A stretch of DNA of 64,000 nucleotides from Pectinophora gossypiella (lineage: Eukaryota; Arthropoda; Insecta; Lepidoptera; Gelechiidae): the NCBI RefSeq assembly GCF_024362695.1, contig NC_065405.1, positions 3,790,672 through 3,854,671 of the forward strand. The letters are read 5' to 3'. The notes under the pieces were generated by a model. It was given only the letters and a program-made list of their open reading frames with translations, searched no databases and was not told the origin of the DNA. This document shows positions 12,755 to 25,064 of the stretch, in pieces (the stretch's first letter is position 1; every line of letters starts with the position of its first letter). The position numbers were made by a program, and so were the translations under genes.

Positions 12755-12880
12755 ATCATCATCATCATCATCAGCCCATTAACGTCCCCATTGCTGGGGC
12801 ACGGGCCTTCCCTATGGATGGATAGGGAGATCGGGCCTTAAACTGATTGATGGTTGCGCCACCGAGCTCCTCAAATCTAT
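12755..12880 (-). repeat. SINE family C, internally deleted copy
   Basis: On the plus strand this has CATCATCATC, then the block ending CCTATGGATGGATAGGGAGA, then jumps to the head sequence GCGCCACCGAGCTCCTC. Compared with 58541-58855 the middle of the element is missing. The element reads on the minus strand with a GATGAT tail. Confidence 0.7.
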
Positions 12881-13806
12881 GAAATGTATATACGTACGCT
12901 CCTCAAATGTATACATATACGTATAGATACTAATATTGTGCATGGTCGTGCATTTTATTGCAACGATCTCTCCCGTGTCTTTTACGACCACGATTTGAAA
13001 CTTGGCGTACTTGTTTCCCGTTATATTTGCAGTCTTCAACATAAGAAGTATTCTGTAGGTGAACACACAAATGTTATTGACTGATACATTGGTTTGTTCA
13101 CCTTGTGTAACTTTTTTGAGTATTGTGTCAAACCTAGCCTGTAGTTTCCCTTTTATAACGTAGATTATAGTAAAAAGTTATCCGAATCTTCCAAATATAA
13201 TTAACAGTTCGTGGTTTTCCTGTTATTGTATTATGATTCTGTTGAATTCTTGAAGTGATGAGTAGAGACGTTTCCTCTAAAACCTACTTAGTGGAGAGTT
13301 TGAGCATTCGTTTAGCGATTTTAATTGGAATAATCCTTGAATATAATTGTTTCGGTTTCGGCTACAATTGAAAGAATTATTGTTAGTATATTTCCAATTC
13401 AAAAGATATGCCAAGTTCTGTCTTTGTTATGTGAGGAATAAACCTTGTGCAAAAACTTTCTTTATCATAGAATTTATTTGCTTGGCAAGAAAGCTCTGGA
13501 AATGAATATTACCTTCTTGAAACTTGGTAGATAAATAACATAATGTTTTGCAAGAACTGGACCTAAATCGCCTTGAAGATATAATAAGATGAATATTTAA
13601 ATAATTAGCGCCTTCATTGAAGGAAACAGATTTTTATTAAAACATAACGTAACATAGACAATACTGTCTATACACACAGGCTGATACTCTTACCCATTCT
13701 TGGGCAATGATCTCCCCTCAATCAACTGAAGGAGGTAGGAAACACCACGTAGCTCCGGTTTGGTTTGGTGGAGGTGTTTAATTAAAATCATATATTTTTT
13801 ATATAA

Positions 13807-14040
13807 CGTGGTCTAGTGGTTAGAGCGTTAGGCTCACGATCTGGAGGTCCAGGTTCGATTCCCGATGGGGACATCGTCGAAATCACTTTGTGAGACTGTT
13901 TCTGTCCTTTGTTTGGTAAGGACTTTTCAGGCTTTAATCACCTCATTGTCCGAAAAAGTAAGCTGATTCCGTGCTTCGGAGGGCACGTTAAGCCATTGCA
14001 CAGCAGTGGGACGTATATAGACTGGTTATGTATGTATGTT
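13807..14040 (+). repeat. SINE family A (tRNA-derived)
   Basis: The head has an A-box-like TGGTCTAGTGG and an exact B box GGTTCGATTCC (13853-13863), as in tRNA-derived SINEs. The body carries CCGTGCTTCGGAGGGCACGT, shared with other copies, and the copy ends in a TATG repeat. The tRNA part does not fold into an intact tRNA, so it is not a tRNA gene. Confidence 0.75.
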
Positions 14041-15390
14041 CTAGGTCTATTAAAGTTTTTATTGTTATTATGATGACGTAGCTTATGTGGTCATTTGGTG
14101 TCGTATTATAAAGTTCAAGATATTACTTCAAGGTTCCTCCGAAATTCAACAAATACAACATTTTTGAAGTCGTACGGTTGTTTGTTAAACAAGTGTTTAT
14201 TTAATTCTACGAAGAATAAGGAACTAGTTTCAAGATATTTAATTAAATGGAAGATTTGGAACAATTTTACTTGTTTTTATTTTTTATGTGTCGTCTAGAC
14301 TAGTCTTAAGAATAGTGTTGTATTAAATTTTGTTTTGTTTGTTTTTCTCTTGTTTATTACTTAAAAGTAAGTAATCTTTCATTGTTTTGTGTTTGAAAAG
14401 TAACATTATTATTCATCGTTGTACCATCGTTAATCATCATTGCCCTATTTAACTTATAAAAATATACAACACTTCGTATTCAAAAATGCCAATAACTTCA
14501 TTACTCAATTTTGATATTACGAGTACAATAACAATATGACTTACCCTGGTAAATTCTCGTCCGTTTTATTAGCAACTTTTGATTATTTTTTATCACAACC
14601 TAAGGTTAAACGACTATTTATTTTTAAATTATGGGACACTGGTATAGAGTGTAGCGTCTTTTCGACCGGCTTGACTGCGACTGCGCCACCGTTGCCGGCT
14701 TCATATTTGCCTCCATGCATGAACTTATGTGCGTGTTCGCATAGCTTATCTCTTCTAGCTGTAATTAGCAAAGATGTTTTGCGGTGCAGTGCTTTAGCAG
14801 CGTATCTGCTTATGTGAATGTTGACTTCAGATGTTGTGTTACTACTATTTATTCACTATTTAATTTTGTTGCATTATGTCATGTTTGAAAATGTTATATC
14901 ACGACGTTCGTTATAATTTATTTTTAAATTATCATAATATTTTACTTATAATCCTGTGGTTTGTATATTTCAAAATAATGAGCACAAATTCATTAGTCAC
15001 TTTTGTAATTTGTATCAACATTTTTAAGTTTTAGTAATATTTTATTTAACCTCTTTATCTTCAATTTCTGAAGGCTCTTCGGTATCTTTGGATTGATTTT
15101 AAGGGGTAATTGCCATAGATATGATAGCTTTTTGTGAATCACTGTTGTGTTTTTCTTCTTTATTGTTTAATTCTACCTACATAATCTCGAATCTTGATGT
15201 TCTAACAACGCCATCTTTATGATAAGTGAAGTATTGCTGATGCGAGTCGCTTGTTACATGTATACGTAGCTCGTTAAGATCCAGTTCTGCTAGTTCTCGG
15301 TATAAACTGTAGAGGGGGCTGTGATTGCTTGCATTTTTTTTTATGTAATTTTCACAATTTGTTGAATATTTTTTATGAAATTTATTATAG
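14041..15390. other. AT-rich stretch, nothing recognised
   Basis: No gene is supported. A GC-richer patch at 14630-14780 has overlapping frames on both strands but no domain, and its exon boundaries are unclear. Confidence 0.4.
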
Positions 15391-15391
15391 G

Positions 15392-15835
15392 GTGAAGTTT
15401 TATGCTAGGAAAGGTCCAAAAAGAATTTGGAGATAAATAATTAAGGATTGGGGAGATTGTGACATCACTATAACAGAGGCAGGTTTGAACGCTACACTTT
15501 TTCCAGAATGGGTACAATAATTTCGCTGCTCATTTCGACTGGGAGCGTGGCGTCTCCTGTAATCCGGCTACTCGGAGGTCGGAACCTGAGGATGGTTTGA
15601 GGTCGGGAGTCCTGGTGCTGAGTGGCCCATGTTGACTGGACGTCCACACTAAGCCCGGTATTAATATGGACCCCCCGGAGGAGTCTGGGGGGTGCAGGTT
15701 CACTAAGGAGGGGCGAACCGGGCCAGGGGGGAAACCCAGCAGCCAAAAGTCCCCGTATCGGGCAGTAGTGGGATAGCGGCCGGGAGTGGGCGCTCAGTAA
15801 CAGCCCGACCAATACAATCAGACCAGTTTCTTTTT
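15392..15835 (+). mobile_element. Decayed transposon fragment with GC-rich tail
   Basis: 15392-15520 reads KGPKRIWR, a stop, then IIKDWGDCDITITEAGLNAT..FPEWVQ and a stop. This looks like the end of an old coding region with one in-frame stop. A GC-rich block follows (15600-15830) with runs such as GACCCCCCGGAGG and GGGCCAGGGGGG, sharply different from the AT-rich surroundings. The family was not recognised. Confidence 0.4.
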
Positions 15836-16879
15836 ACTGCTCTCGTTTTCGCTTCTCGTTTTACTTGTTTTTCAGCCATATTTATATTATGTCAATAATA
15901 TAATTTTTTTTTCTTGCTTATTGTTACTAACCCTGACGCGTCCATTGACGAACGGCCTGTGCCCAGCAGTGAGATGAATATAGATTATTTTATTATTATA
16001 TTTTTATCACAGTACTTTTATAATGTTTAGATATTGCGTCATATTATTAGAATTTATATATTATATAGAGAACTACTACGCAGCTCTGTGTTTATAAATA
16101 ATTCTTCCTTCTTTTGGCTATAGTAGTTTCTTGTAAATATTTTTCCACGTAAGTGGGTATGAATAGTTACTCACCTATGTAGATCGTGTCTGAATTTTAT
16201 ACTTGCTGTCGTTGCTACAACTAGGTGGATTTCTTGCTATAACTTTTATATTGACAATGTAAGCCAATGTCACTACGCTAACTAGTCAATACGCCCGTGG
16301 CCCGTGTTTTTTGTGTGCCACGGTTTGTCTTGTTTCCTCCTGAGGTTGTGTTGTGAGAAGCTGCAGACGATGTTGTAATTGCTACCAAATATTTTGTAAT
16401 AAAAATCTAAAAATGTTCTTGTTTGTTTATTTATTTCAGCGTTCACTTTCAAAAAGTCTTACTACAGTTTTAATGACTACAATGTAAAACTAGCTGATTG
16501 CGTACAGCATCAGGTTTCGAGTCGTGTTGCTTATTTGGTACGATAGCCCCAAGTTCTGAAACTAAGCCTCACAGTCATTCACACTTCTACACAGCTACAA
16601 CTAAGTTCTTTTTGAACTAAATTCGTTTGAGGAATCATCAGTAAGGCACTCGCGCGCACTCGACAACTTAAGGAAGAACCGGACCATCACCACCTTTCCT
16701 GTTTTCGCCTTGTAGTTAACACGAGAATGTAACTAAAGATGAAATGTGAAGATTCTTCATACAGTTGTCAAGTAAATCGTGCCATGACTTGTCAGATAGT
16801 GGCCTGCGCTCCAGTAAAATTGTTTCAAGCAAAACTAGACTTTGTCTCACTCTGATAAGTCATGGCATAAAGGGCCTGT

Positions 16880-19800
16880 TTATTCGCGTTTTTCTTCCAT
16901 CTTGTCTTTCTCTTTTGATGCGTTTTCCATCATTTCTGGCATGTCTGCTTTTGCTGGCATTTCTTCTTTCTTGTCTTCTTTTGCTGGCATTTCTTCCGGC
17001 TTGCTCATTTTCTCTTCTTTCTTCTCAGATGATTCGGACATGATCAATTCAGGGACTTGCATGGGTTTCGGTTCGTCAGCCGGCACGGGGACAGCTGATC
17101 TCTCTTCTGGAACGACTTCAGGCTTGACTTCGGGGTCAACTCGTTTCTGTTAATAAAAGATAATTTCTATTTGGACTGATTTTCTTTTATTGAGTTATCT
17201 AAGGGTTTATTCTATTGTAAAACATATTTGTTGTTATTGAAATTTATTAAACTGTGCTGAAAGTCTAATTGGGTAGATATATTTGCGTCAGCGTTTATAT
17301 AGTTAGGTGTATTCGTAGATTTATAACCCAAAGATCGCACTTAGAGAGTCCCAATTTGTTGGACGTCGATTTTTTTATACTAATTCTTTTATCACATTAA
17401 TTACCTCAACAGGTTGTTCAATAACCTTCTCCGGTACCTCAGGAACCATAGCACTCTTCTCTTCAACCTCCACATTAGCGTGTTTCCCTTCCTGTTCCTT
17501 GGCTGCAGGGTCCGGTAGAATATTGCAGTCAGCCTGGTTGGTCTTCACGAAGAATGTTCTAGAAATCTTGAATCGGTCCAGGACTCCATAGGCAGCCTGC
17601 ATCGTCGCAATTGGGGCGAGACGTTCACGGGTTAAGACCCACGCGTTTTCTGTTAGAACATAGAACAAATCAGTTATAAAAGATGATTTGTTATGATGGA
17701 GACTGACAATTGTTAAACAATGTTCTCTGATAATATGAAAATTATCTAAATATAAGATGTTATTTAAAATGACAAGATATCGTATAGAAAGTAGAAGAAA
17801 ATAATTAAGATTGTGGTGTTTAGGGGTTTATAGGTTAGTAATTCTATTAAAGGCATCATATGAGTTGTGAGGTGGATGACCGACCTCATCATCTCTGGTG
17901 TTAGTATTTACCCGCCAAAGGCCCTTGACATGGCTCATGTAACGACTACTTACATCAGAAAGTAGTAACCGGGATCAACGGCTTAACGTGCCTTACGAAG
18001 CACGGATCATCTTAGTTTCGGACAATCAGGTGATAAGCCTGTAATGTCCTAGGACAAAACTAAGGATCATAAAGTGAATTTTGTGATATGGCTCCGCCGG
18101 GATTCGAACCCGGGACCTCCAGATCGTAAGCCCAACGTTCAACAACGGGACCGCGAAGGCCGTTACTAATGACAAAAAAACATCAATACGTACGAGTATG
18201 AACGGGTCCGATGCCACTGCAAGACCACATGACGGCATAGCTATCATAGTCGGTGTCCAGGATGCTGTACTCGGTGTCATAGGGGATGGGCAGCGCTGCG
18301 TACTTGACGATGATACGACCTTCGCCCTCGCGCCCGATCATCTGCAGATGACCGTCCAATACTCGTTTCATTCCCGTCCTGGTGGAGGAAAGGGAAGGGG
18401 TATGTTTGAAATTCCATTTATTTAGTCACCAGTCATATTCGAATGAAAGCCCTGAACGGGTGAGTGGCATAAGACTTTTCCATATGTTCCATAATAATAT
18501 GACGGGTAATTTCAGTCAGTACTTAATTACTTAGTATCGTTACATATATCAAAGAAACAGTTAATGCAATTGACGTCTTAATAGTAAATAATGACATAGT
18601 CGATGTTCTTTTAAAGACTACAAAATTCGCATATTTAAAAATCTTAATCATAAAGACGTTTAGGCTACTACGCATTGACTTACTGTTGAGACACATAAGA
18701 AAAAAGAGAAACTTGCATTTTCATACAAACATTATGTACCATACATCCAACTCATTTTGAAGCAGTCTGGTATTAACACACAAAATCTCACGTCTAACAA
18801 GACAAATACTTACAAAGAGTTAGTAATCTCGTTGGACACGAGGATCCTGCCTTCGGGGGTAGACTCATACTTGGTGGTGACACATCGGCTGACGAGCTCA
18901 CTCACTGTGAAATAGCGCTCCGCCTCGAACCACGTGCCCAGGAACCGCTTCATGTTGAAGTTCGCCATGGGCTGCTTAGGCACAAGGAGGGTGTCGTTTT
19001 AGATAGATAGTTGACCTTAAAAACTTCAAGATCAAGAGCCTACACCAATGAGCATGTATGAAGAATTTGACATTAGAATAAGTAACTCTCTAAAGGCAAG
19101 TGGAACCACAAGTTTTAAAAGGCTTTTGATAACTTAGCGAAGAATACTAACAAAGAAATGGTGATGTTCCTTAAGCTGGATACAAACTTTGCGATGTCCC
19201 GCACGCCATACGCAGTATGCCTTGCTAATTTGCTGTGTTATACGTGCGTAGCATATGCCTCGACACGAATATGAAGGTACACACATTATGAGACGTGCCG
19301 GGTACATGCTTTGTAAAGTTTATATCCAGCTGAAGGTACACGACCAATTCTATGTTAGTGTTCACATCACTGAGTGTTGAATCTATGGGAAAGACAATTG
19401 ACTAGTAACCTAAATGCTACAATTATTTTTTCCTACAAGATCTCTATTACTAGCATACTACATTTTCCAGCCAAGAAATCCAGAAATTAAAACCAACCAA
19501 TTACTAACAACAACAACAAAGCTACAGAACACCCAAAAGCAAATATTAATGAAACGAAGATCCTTCATGGCCTTTTAGGTATGAATGGTATAGAAATGGA
19601 AAGTGGTCCATCGGTCATGTCAGTGACCGCAACCGGTCTGTCCCTTGTCTGTGGTCAGTGTTCGCCAACTCGTTATATAAGCAGTATAAGAACAACGCAA
19701 TATAATGACACACCTGCGCGGGCTGCACAGGTTACACTGTCACGCGCGACGCGATAAACAAATCTACCAATACACGTACTGAATGCTAAGGTGTGATTCT

Positions 19801-20909
19801 CTAAAGGAATGACGTTTGTCCGCGTTCAACACAGATAAACATTAATTTTATCCGAAAAAGTGGCACTAATGCTATACGAGCCAAATCTAGAGTAAGTCAT
19901 AATATTAATGATCCATCTGTGGCTGACAGAGCTTAACAAATCCGCGATAAAGGAAGCGTTGAAGTTGGTTCTAGAGATTCATATAAGTGTTTGTCTACAT
20001 AGATAAACGTCGTACGTCGTCGAGATTGCGATATTTGTCGAGTCGCGCGTTATGCATAACCCTTGCCGTAGCGGCTGACGTACGGTCAAGGATGGGAGGA
20101 TTATATAGACGCTGTAATAAGCTCGTTTGCTTTTATGGTTTCTTTGTAGACTAGTTTAAAATAGCTTTTAGTGCTTTAAAGGAATTTGTGGACTATTTTG
20201 GATGTAATGAAAGGTTGGCTATAAACAATTATGAGTATTTATATACGGATAAAGATTACGAAGGGGTATTTCGTGATATTGCACACTATGGGTTTCTGAG
20301 CTTTAGGCGTAAAAGTGTTCAGAATAAACTATTTTCTGAAAACGGTTAGAACCTAAAACAATTCTAGACAGCGTAAAATTAGGTTCTAAAACTGTGAAAA
20401 TTTAAAAAATATATTTTCACGATAGAGGTGATTGCTAGGCAAACAGTATGCATGATATATTATGCAGATAAGAAAACAAAACCAATGTTTTAATGAACAG
20501 CTTCTTTCTAATAGACAGACTTTTGGTATTTTTTTTTGTTTATAAACTTTCGATGTACCTAGTTAACTTATACAATGATAGATGCGACGAAGATTCAATT
20601 CATATAATTTTCAGTGAGGCGCTAGAGAGCAGGGAAAAGGGAGTAAGGGAAATATTGAAAATGAAAATAAGCTCGAGAGTTACTTTGACATTGGTGTTAA
20701 AGCTATTGACAGTGTAATTAAGAATAGCGAATATTATTGATTGAATGAATAATACACAGGAAAGATGTTCCCAATACAATAGGCAATAACTGTACAATGA
20801 TACAAATAGGGTCAATAATTTCGCTTACCTGATAGTCGGGGCACCATCCCAGCGAGGGGATCTGTGCTGCAGCCGAGGAGAGGAAGGCAAGGAGGGCGAG
20901 CCGCCACAT
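16880..20909 (-). CDS. Secreted apolipoprotein D-like lipocalin with a charged C-terminal tail
   Basis: Exons on the minus strand: 20909-20829, 18971-18814, 18378-18194, 17649-17405 and 17146-16880 (stop TAA 16882-16880). All junctions are GT-AG and in frame, giving 311 aa. Residues 1-15 are a signal peptide (MWRLALLAFLSSAAA). Lipocalin motifs are GTWFE (39-43), DTDYDSYAVMWSC (121-133) and NAWVLTRER (143-151), with cysteines at 23, 57, 133 and 183. A normal family member would end near residue 189. Here a ~120-residue tail rich in Lys, Glu, Pro and Met follows, with imperfect repeats such as EEMPAKEDK and EEMPAKADM. The lipocalin domain should bind a hydrophobic ligand outside the cell; the tail's role is unknown. 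Exon 3 is 185 nt, as in the lipocalin at 3946-5965, but the first coding intron lies nine codons further upstream. AATAAA overlaps the stop codon (16883-16878). Confidence 0.9.
17858..18165 (-). repeat. SINE family A, near full length, inside a lipocalin intron
   Basis: Minus-strand element with head CGGCCTTCGCGGTCC, B box GGTTCGAATCCC (about 18095-18112), and the body block with GTGCTTCGTAAGGCACGTTA. It ends about 30 bp from the acceptor-side neighbour exon (18194), in the intron between exons 3 and 4. Confidence 0.8.
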
Positions 20910-20929
20910 GTTGTGAGTCCGGGACGAGA

Positions 20930-20966
20930 GGGAATGAGGACCGTACTCCCGACCTCCGCTTATAAA
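20930..20966 (-). promoter_or_regulatory. TATA/initiator core promoter of the tailed lipocalin
   Basis: On the minus strand TTTATAAGC (20966-20958) lies 29 bp before the A of TCATTC (A at 20935). That matches the arthropod initiator consensus TCAKTY at the right spacing. The predicted 5' UTR is only 26 nt to the ATG at 20909. The reading frame stays open upstream without an ATG, so the 20909 start is preferred. Confidence 0.7.
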
Positions 20967-21446
20967 CCTTCGCTGCCCGCTTGGGAACCGGTCGGATCTA
21001 ATGGACACCTTATCTAGTAAGGGCCGCCCATGTACCGTGGCTGAGGGGGTGAAATTATCCGTTAAAGGTGTTATTTTTTAGAACAAAGAAAAGACTCGGT
21101 AAGTACCAATAAGAAGCTGATGATGATGTCGAAGGAATTTGATTATGAAACAGCCATAGATAACGCAAAAGTTGAGTGAAGGATAGAAGACGCGCGCAAC
21201 TCATGCTATTGGGTAAACTAAAGAATTATATTGTAAAGAAAGAATCACAAATAAGCCTCCAAAAACCATAAGTCACAAGGCCGGGTATCTGTCTCATCAA
21301 AAACATAATATTCCAAAAATATGTTTGATGTCCAAAATAGAGCTTAGGCTTTCCTTTTATACATACAATTCTTAGCAACAACTGGCGATATTTTAGTACA
21401 AAATATTCCTACTTTGACTGCTACGCAAAACGCAGCACATAAGAGG

Positions 21447-21672
21447 GTAGTTTCGAACTAGTCAAATCTGTTACTGTTTACTAAACGTCAAAACACGAAA
21501 ACGCAATCTATGACATCACAGAGAAACGTGATAAAATGTGATTGATTATTATTACATTTTTCTTTATTAAAATTCATAAATAAGTTAAATAGAAAAAAGA
21601 AAACGTGTTTGTCACCTTCAGATCTGTCTCTATTTAGTAATCAAAATTTCATAATTTATCTTTGACCTAAGA
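21447..21672 (+). repeat. Dispersed repeat E
   Basis: Same sequence as 34607-34851 and the reverse of 11270-11505. It begins around AACTAGTCAAATC and ends around CATAATTTATCTTTGACCTA. Three copies in 64 kb imply an abundant family; no TIRs are seen. Confidence 0.65.
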
Positions 21673-23500
21673 AACTATCCAATTCCAGACGCTGCTGTTG
21701 ACAGCTGAAAATATTTTTGCTGCAAAGCCTTGACGCAGCTATTACTGGCTATCCCCCTAGCTGATTTATTATTAGCCTTTGGTACTGGTAATGAATTTTG
21801 CAGGACCCTTGTTAGGATAGTACGTGTGTGTGTTAATGGTCGTCTTTGTTTGTTTTTTATGTTTAACTCAGGTTCAATGTCTGCCCGTCTGGAATCCTGG
21901 ATGTCTCTGCAGGTTTTTGCAGGCCTTTGGAAAAATACATGGGGTAGGCGAGCTACTGGTATTATGATTAGTTGTGTTACTATTTCGTTGCCTTTGTAAA
22001 GGGTGTTTCTAAAAGACAGTGTTAAGGTGGTCAGGTTTCGTTTCAAAATTCTTGGTTAGGTAAATTGTACTTACAGAAGGCTCAGTGAGATGTGTGTGTA
22101 CTTAGATCATCTTGCGATGGATGTACCCCATGGGGATTATATAGTCGTGGGGATATAGTACAGTACCTAAGGATGATTTATAATATTTTCCAAACATTTC
22201 AAATAACTATAACACAAATTCTGAAATGTAATCACCGTTTCAAAAAAGAAAATTTTAAATTCTGCCACTTTACTTAATTTTATTTTGGTATAATTGATTT
22301 CAAATAAGTTTTATGATGAGAGTTTGTAATCGGGAAGATAATAGTAATGTCTCCTCAAAATATTTTTTGGAAAATATTTACGAGATTCGAGCTGTATTTT
22401 TGACTTCTCATTTAATATAATTTTTACATAATAACAAAATGCAACTTGCAATAGAACGCCGCTTCAGCCACTAGAAGGTTTCTAATTTCCCTTACAAGCA
22501 GAAATTCTCCTCCGCAACTCCAGAGTTATTATATTACAATTATTTCTCTAACACACAAAAGTAGTTAGTACTTAGGAATGTTCCCAGACGAAGGCTTGTA
22601 GCAAAAAGATGTAGGGCCCATCTGCCCGTTACCGGTTTCAAGCCTGTTCATAGTGGCTTTTTGTTTTCTATCTTTCCTTCTATTTTTGTCTTCACTTGTA
22701 AGGAATAAATTGCTTGGCCAGCTTGTTTCTTGTAATTTGCTTTGCAGTCTGTACCTAATTATGGTCATACGTTTTTATGTAAGTACCTCCCTCATGGTTA
22801 TTGTGTGGTTCGCGGCTTGGGATCGAAACTACAACCTAAAACTGTAGTTCTAGACGTGTGTAGCTGGTTTTGCGGAAGCAATTTCAGAATATTGTTTTTA
22901 GTTTAATTTTTAACAAAGAAAACAAAACTGTAACTTGTGGCCAAACAAAATAAAACAAATGTGTAGGGGTTTACAAAGTAACAATAATTGAGTTTGGAAC
23001 AAAAAATATTATTTTAGTATATTATATGTTTAAAATTATGAAGAAATTCTTAAAATAAACACGACAGGTTATTTATAGTGGATATGACATAGATGTACGA
23101 TAATGATTCTTGCATTCTCTATGCTGACAGACTTTAATTAAGTATTACTATCAACCGATTATTAATGTTAAAAAGTTATTAGCAAGTATATTTCATTTAG
23201 ATTATGACTCGACTTATGTGTTCGAGAAGATGCATGTGACAGGGATGGAACGCAAGTAGGTGTTTTATACGCGGATTTTTTTATTAAACAAGTGTGTTTA
23301 TTATACAAGTTCTACCTTTTTTTTACCTAATCTTCAAACTTTAAATTCAGAAGCATGATGATGGAATATTAAGTACCCATATCCTCCTAATATATAATAC
23401 GACGAACCGAATCTTGGCAGGTGATCGATCATCCCATCATCGACCAAATAAGTAAGTAGGTCATTTGGAAAGGAAATTTGCGGCCATACATTTGGTTGAT
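21673..23500. other. Intergenic, nothing recognised
   Basis: Short frames on both strands without domains. No promoter, RNA gene or clear repeat was seen. Confidence 0.4.
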
Positions 23501-23503
23501 AAT

Positions 23504-23880
23504 GATGAAATATTATAATTAAGCCGAATAAATTTGACCCGTGGTTAGAACGCTTGCCTCTCACTTTGAGGTCGCAGATTCGAATCCAGCACGGGCCTAA
23601 ACCAATGAAATCGAATTTGTTGTCCAATTCATGTTTGGATCATAAATGATTATTACGTGCTTAGCGGTGAAGGAAAACATCGTGAGGAAACCCACATTCC
23701 CAAGAAAAGCATTTTTGTAGGTATGTGACCTAACCTGTATTGGGCTGGTTTTCCCTTCGCGGGTTGGAAGGTCAGACAGGCAGTCGCTTCTGTAAAAAAC
23801 CGGATCTGTCAAATCTTCAGGTTAGGTAAGCGGACCCTGTGAAAAATGGGATAATGCTAGGGAGATGAAATATTATAACT
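23504..23880 (+). repeat. SINE family B, full copy with target-site duplication
   Basis: A tRNA-like head (GTGGTTAGAACGCTTGCC, then B-box-like GATTCGAATCC near 23577-23587) is followed by a ~280-bp body ending GCTAGGGAGATGA. The 15-bp sequence GATGAAATATTATAA flanks it at 23504-23518 and 23864-23878, the mark of target-primed insertion. Related fragments are at 2741-2830, 25065-25190 and 49073-49125. Confidence 0.85.
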
Positions 23881-24070
23881 GTGTACTTACCAGTCCAGCA
23901 GTGTTAGTCCATAGACTCTGAGGTTACTTTTAACGTAATACCTAAGGCTTCCCGCAGTCGCCCCGCTGCTAATACAATTTGCTAAGAATCAATAGAATTC
24001 TTTGAACTTTGTGGTAAGTAAGTGTTTGGTTGGGGAATAGTTTGAAGTGGAAAGTAAGTAAATATACTTT

Positions 24071-24278
24071 CAGGGTGTTAGTGACATCGTAACGGAAACT
24101 TTGAGGGGTGATTCAGACCATGAATCTGAGTTGATATTAAGTGGAATTTTCTGTCGCAAAGGTATGGAACTGAAAATAATTAAAAAATATTTTTTATGGA
24201 CTTTCCGACCGGAAATTCCATTCAGAATGATGGTCTGAATCATCACCCTCAGCATTCGTTATGGTATCACTAACACCC
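24071..24278. repeat. Fold-back element F, copy 1
   Basis: Begins CAGGGTGTTAGTGACATCG and ends with its inverted form (..GTATCACTAACACCC). The two halves pair over about 75 bp with mismatches. The only reading frames in it are by-products of the palindrome. It is a MITE-like element without coding capacity. Confidence 0.75.
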
Positions 24279-24313
24279 ATGCTTACTTGTATGGAACCTG
24301 TACGCACTTGTAC

Positions 24314-24518
24314 GGGGTGTAAGTGACATGGTAACGAATACTGAGGAGGATGATTCACTTCATTATTCCGAATTAATATCAAGTGAAATTTTCCATTGCA
24401 AAGTATAGAATTGTAAAAATAAATTGAATTTTGCGACGGAAAATTCCACTTGACATCAACTCAGAGTCATGGTCTGAATTATCCCCTTCAGTATTCGTTA
24501 CGATGTCACTAACACCCT
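24314..24518. repeat. Fold-back element F, copy 2
   Basis: Second palindrome of the same family, starting GGGGTGTAAGTGACATGG and ending CGATGTCACTAACACCC, 35 bp after copy 1 and in tandem with it. The two copies differ at many sites. Confidence 0.75.
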
Positions 24519-24945
24519 GTATAGTCTATTAATATTTTATGACACGCCTCTGAGTTTTTTTTTCGTTTCTTCCTTTTATCTAACTATGTAGGTTCTACTG
24601 TCTTAAAATATATTCTTTAAGTATTTTCTAACGTCTGTTTCCTATATAATATAATGTATAATTTCATTACTTGTAGCTACTTACGCCTATCATCGTTCAT
24701 TTTATTTATGTACTCGTAACTTACGTGTGACGGCTAATCTGGCAACATCATCTTAAGATAATAAGTGTGAGTGCATGTTGTTCGGTGGTTTCGCGTTCTG
24801 TTCACCCCGATATGTATTGCGGGCGCGCATGAGAATTTGTAGTTTACCAGACGGCGTCTGAGGGCTAAAGACTGACAAAAATCTTGGTCACTAATTCAGA
24901 TGCTAATTAAACTTGATAGAGCTATGCAGATAAGCGTTTTTTTTT

Positions 24946-25040
24946 TATGTGACTTATTGTAGATTTGCCGCAGATGGCATTACCTGCTTGGCCGAACAAA
25001 TGGGGAGCGCTGAAGGCTCTCACCCGGATAGATAAGCATG
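24946..25040 (+). repeat. Dispersed non-LTR tail fragment
   Basis: The block GTAGATTTGCCGCAGATGGC plus CTTGGCC.(A)GACAAA recurs at 49488-49640. There it is followed by GTGCAATAAAGTAT, a typical 3' end of an insect LINE. Confidence 0.5.
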
Positions 25041-25064
25041 TTGTTGCAGATGTTTATGAAATAG

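Noticed and set aside
13807..13870. Possible tRNA gene (A and B boxes)
   Set aside because: The stems do not pair into a cloverleaf, and the sequence runs on into a SINE body found at several loci.
14583..14817. Overlapping frames on both strands in a GC-richer patch
   Set aside because: No domain, no signal peptide, and possible splice sites do not lead to further exons.
16880..17086. Last lipocalin exon as a separate small Lys/Glu-rich gene
   Set aside because: It has an acceptor at 17147 and joins exon 4 in phase 0, and no promoter is seen, so it belongs to the lipocalin.
18095..18165. Possible minus-strand tRNA gene
   Set aside because: It is the head of SINE family A; the same head occurs at 51420.
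20910..21008. Upstream in-frame extension of the tailed lipocalin
   Set aside because: It has no ATG, crosses the TATA box and initiator, and would mask the signal peptide.
24070..24382. Minus-strand open frames
   Set aside because: They lie within the palindromic arms of fold-back elements and are by-products of symmetry.
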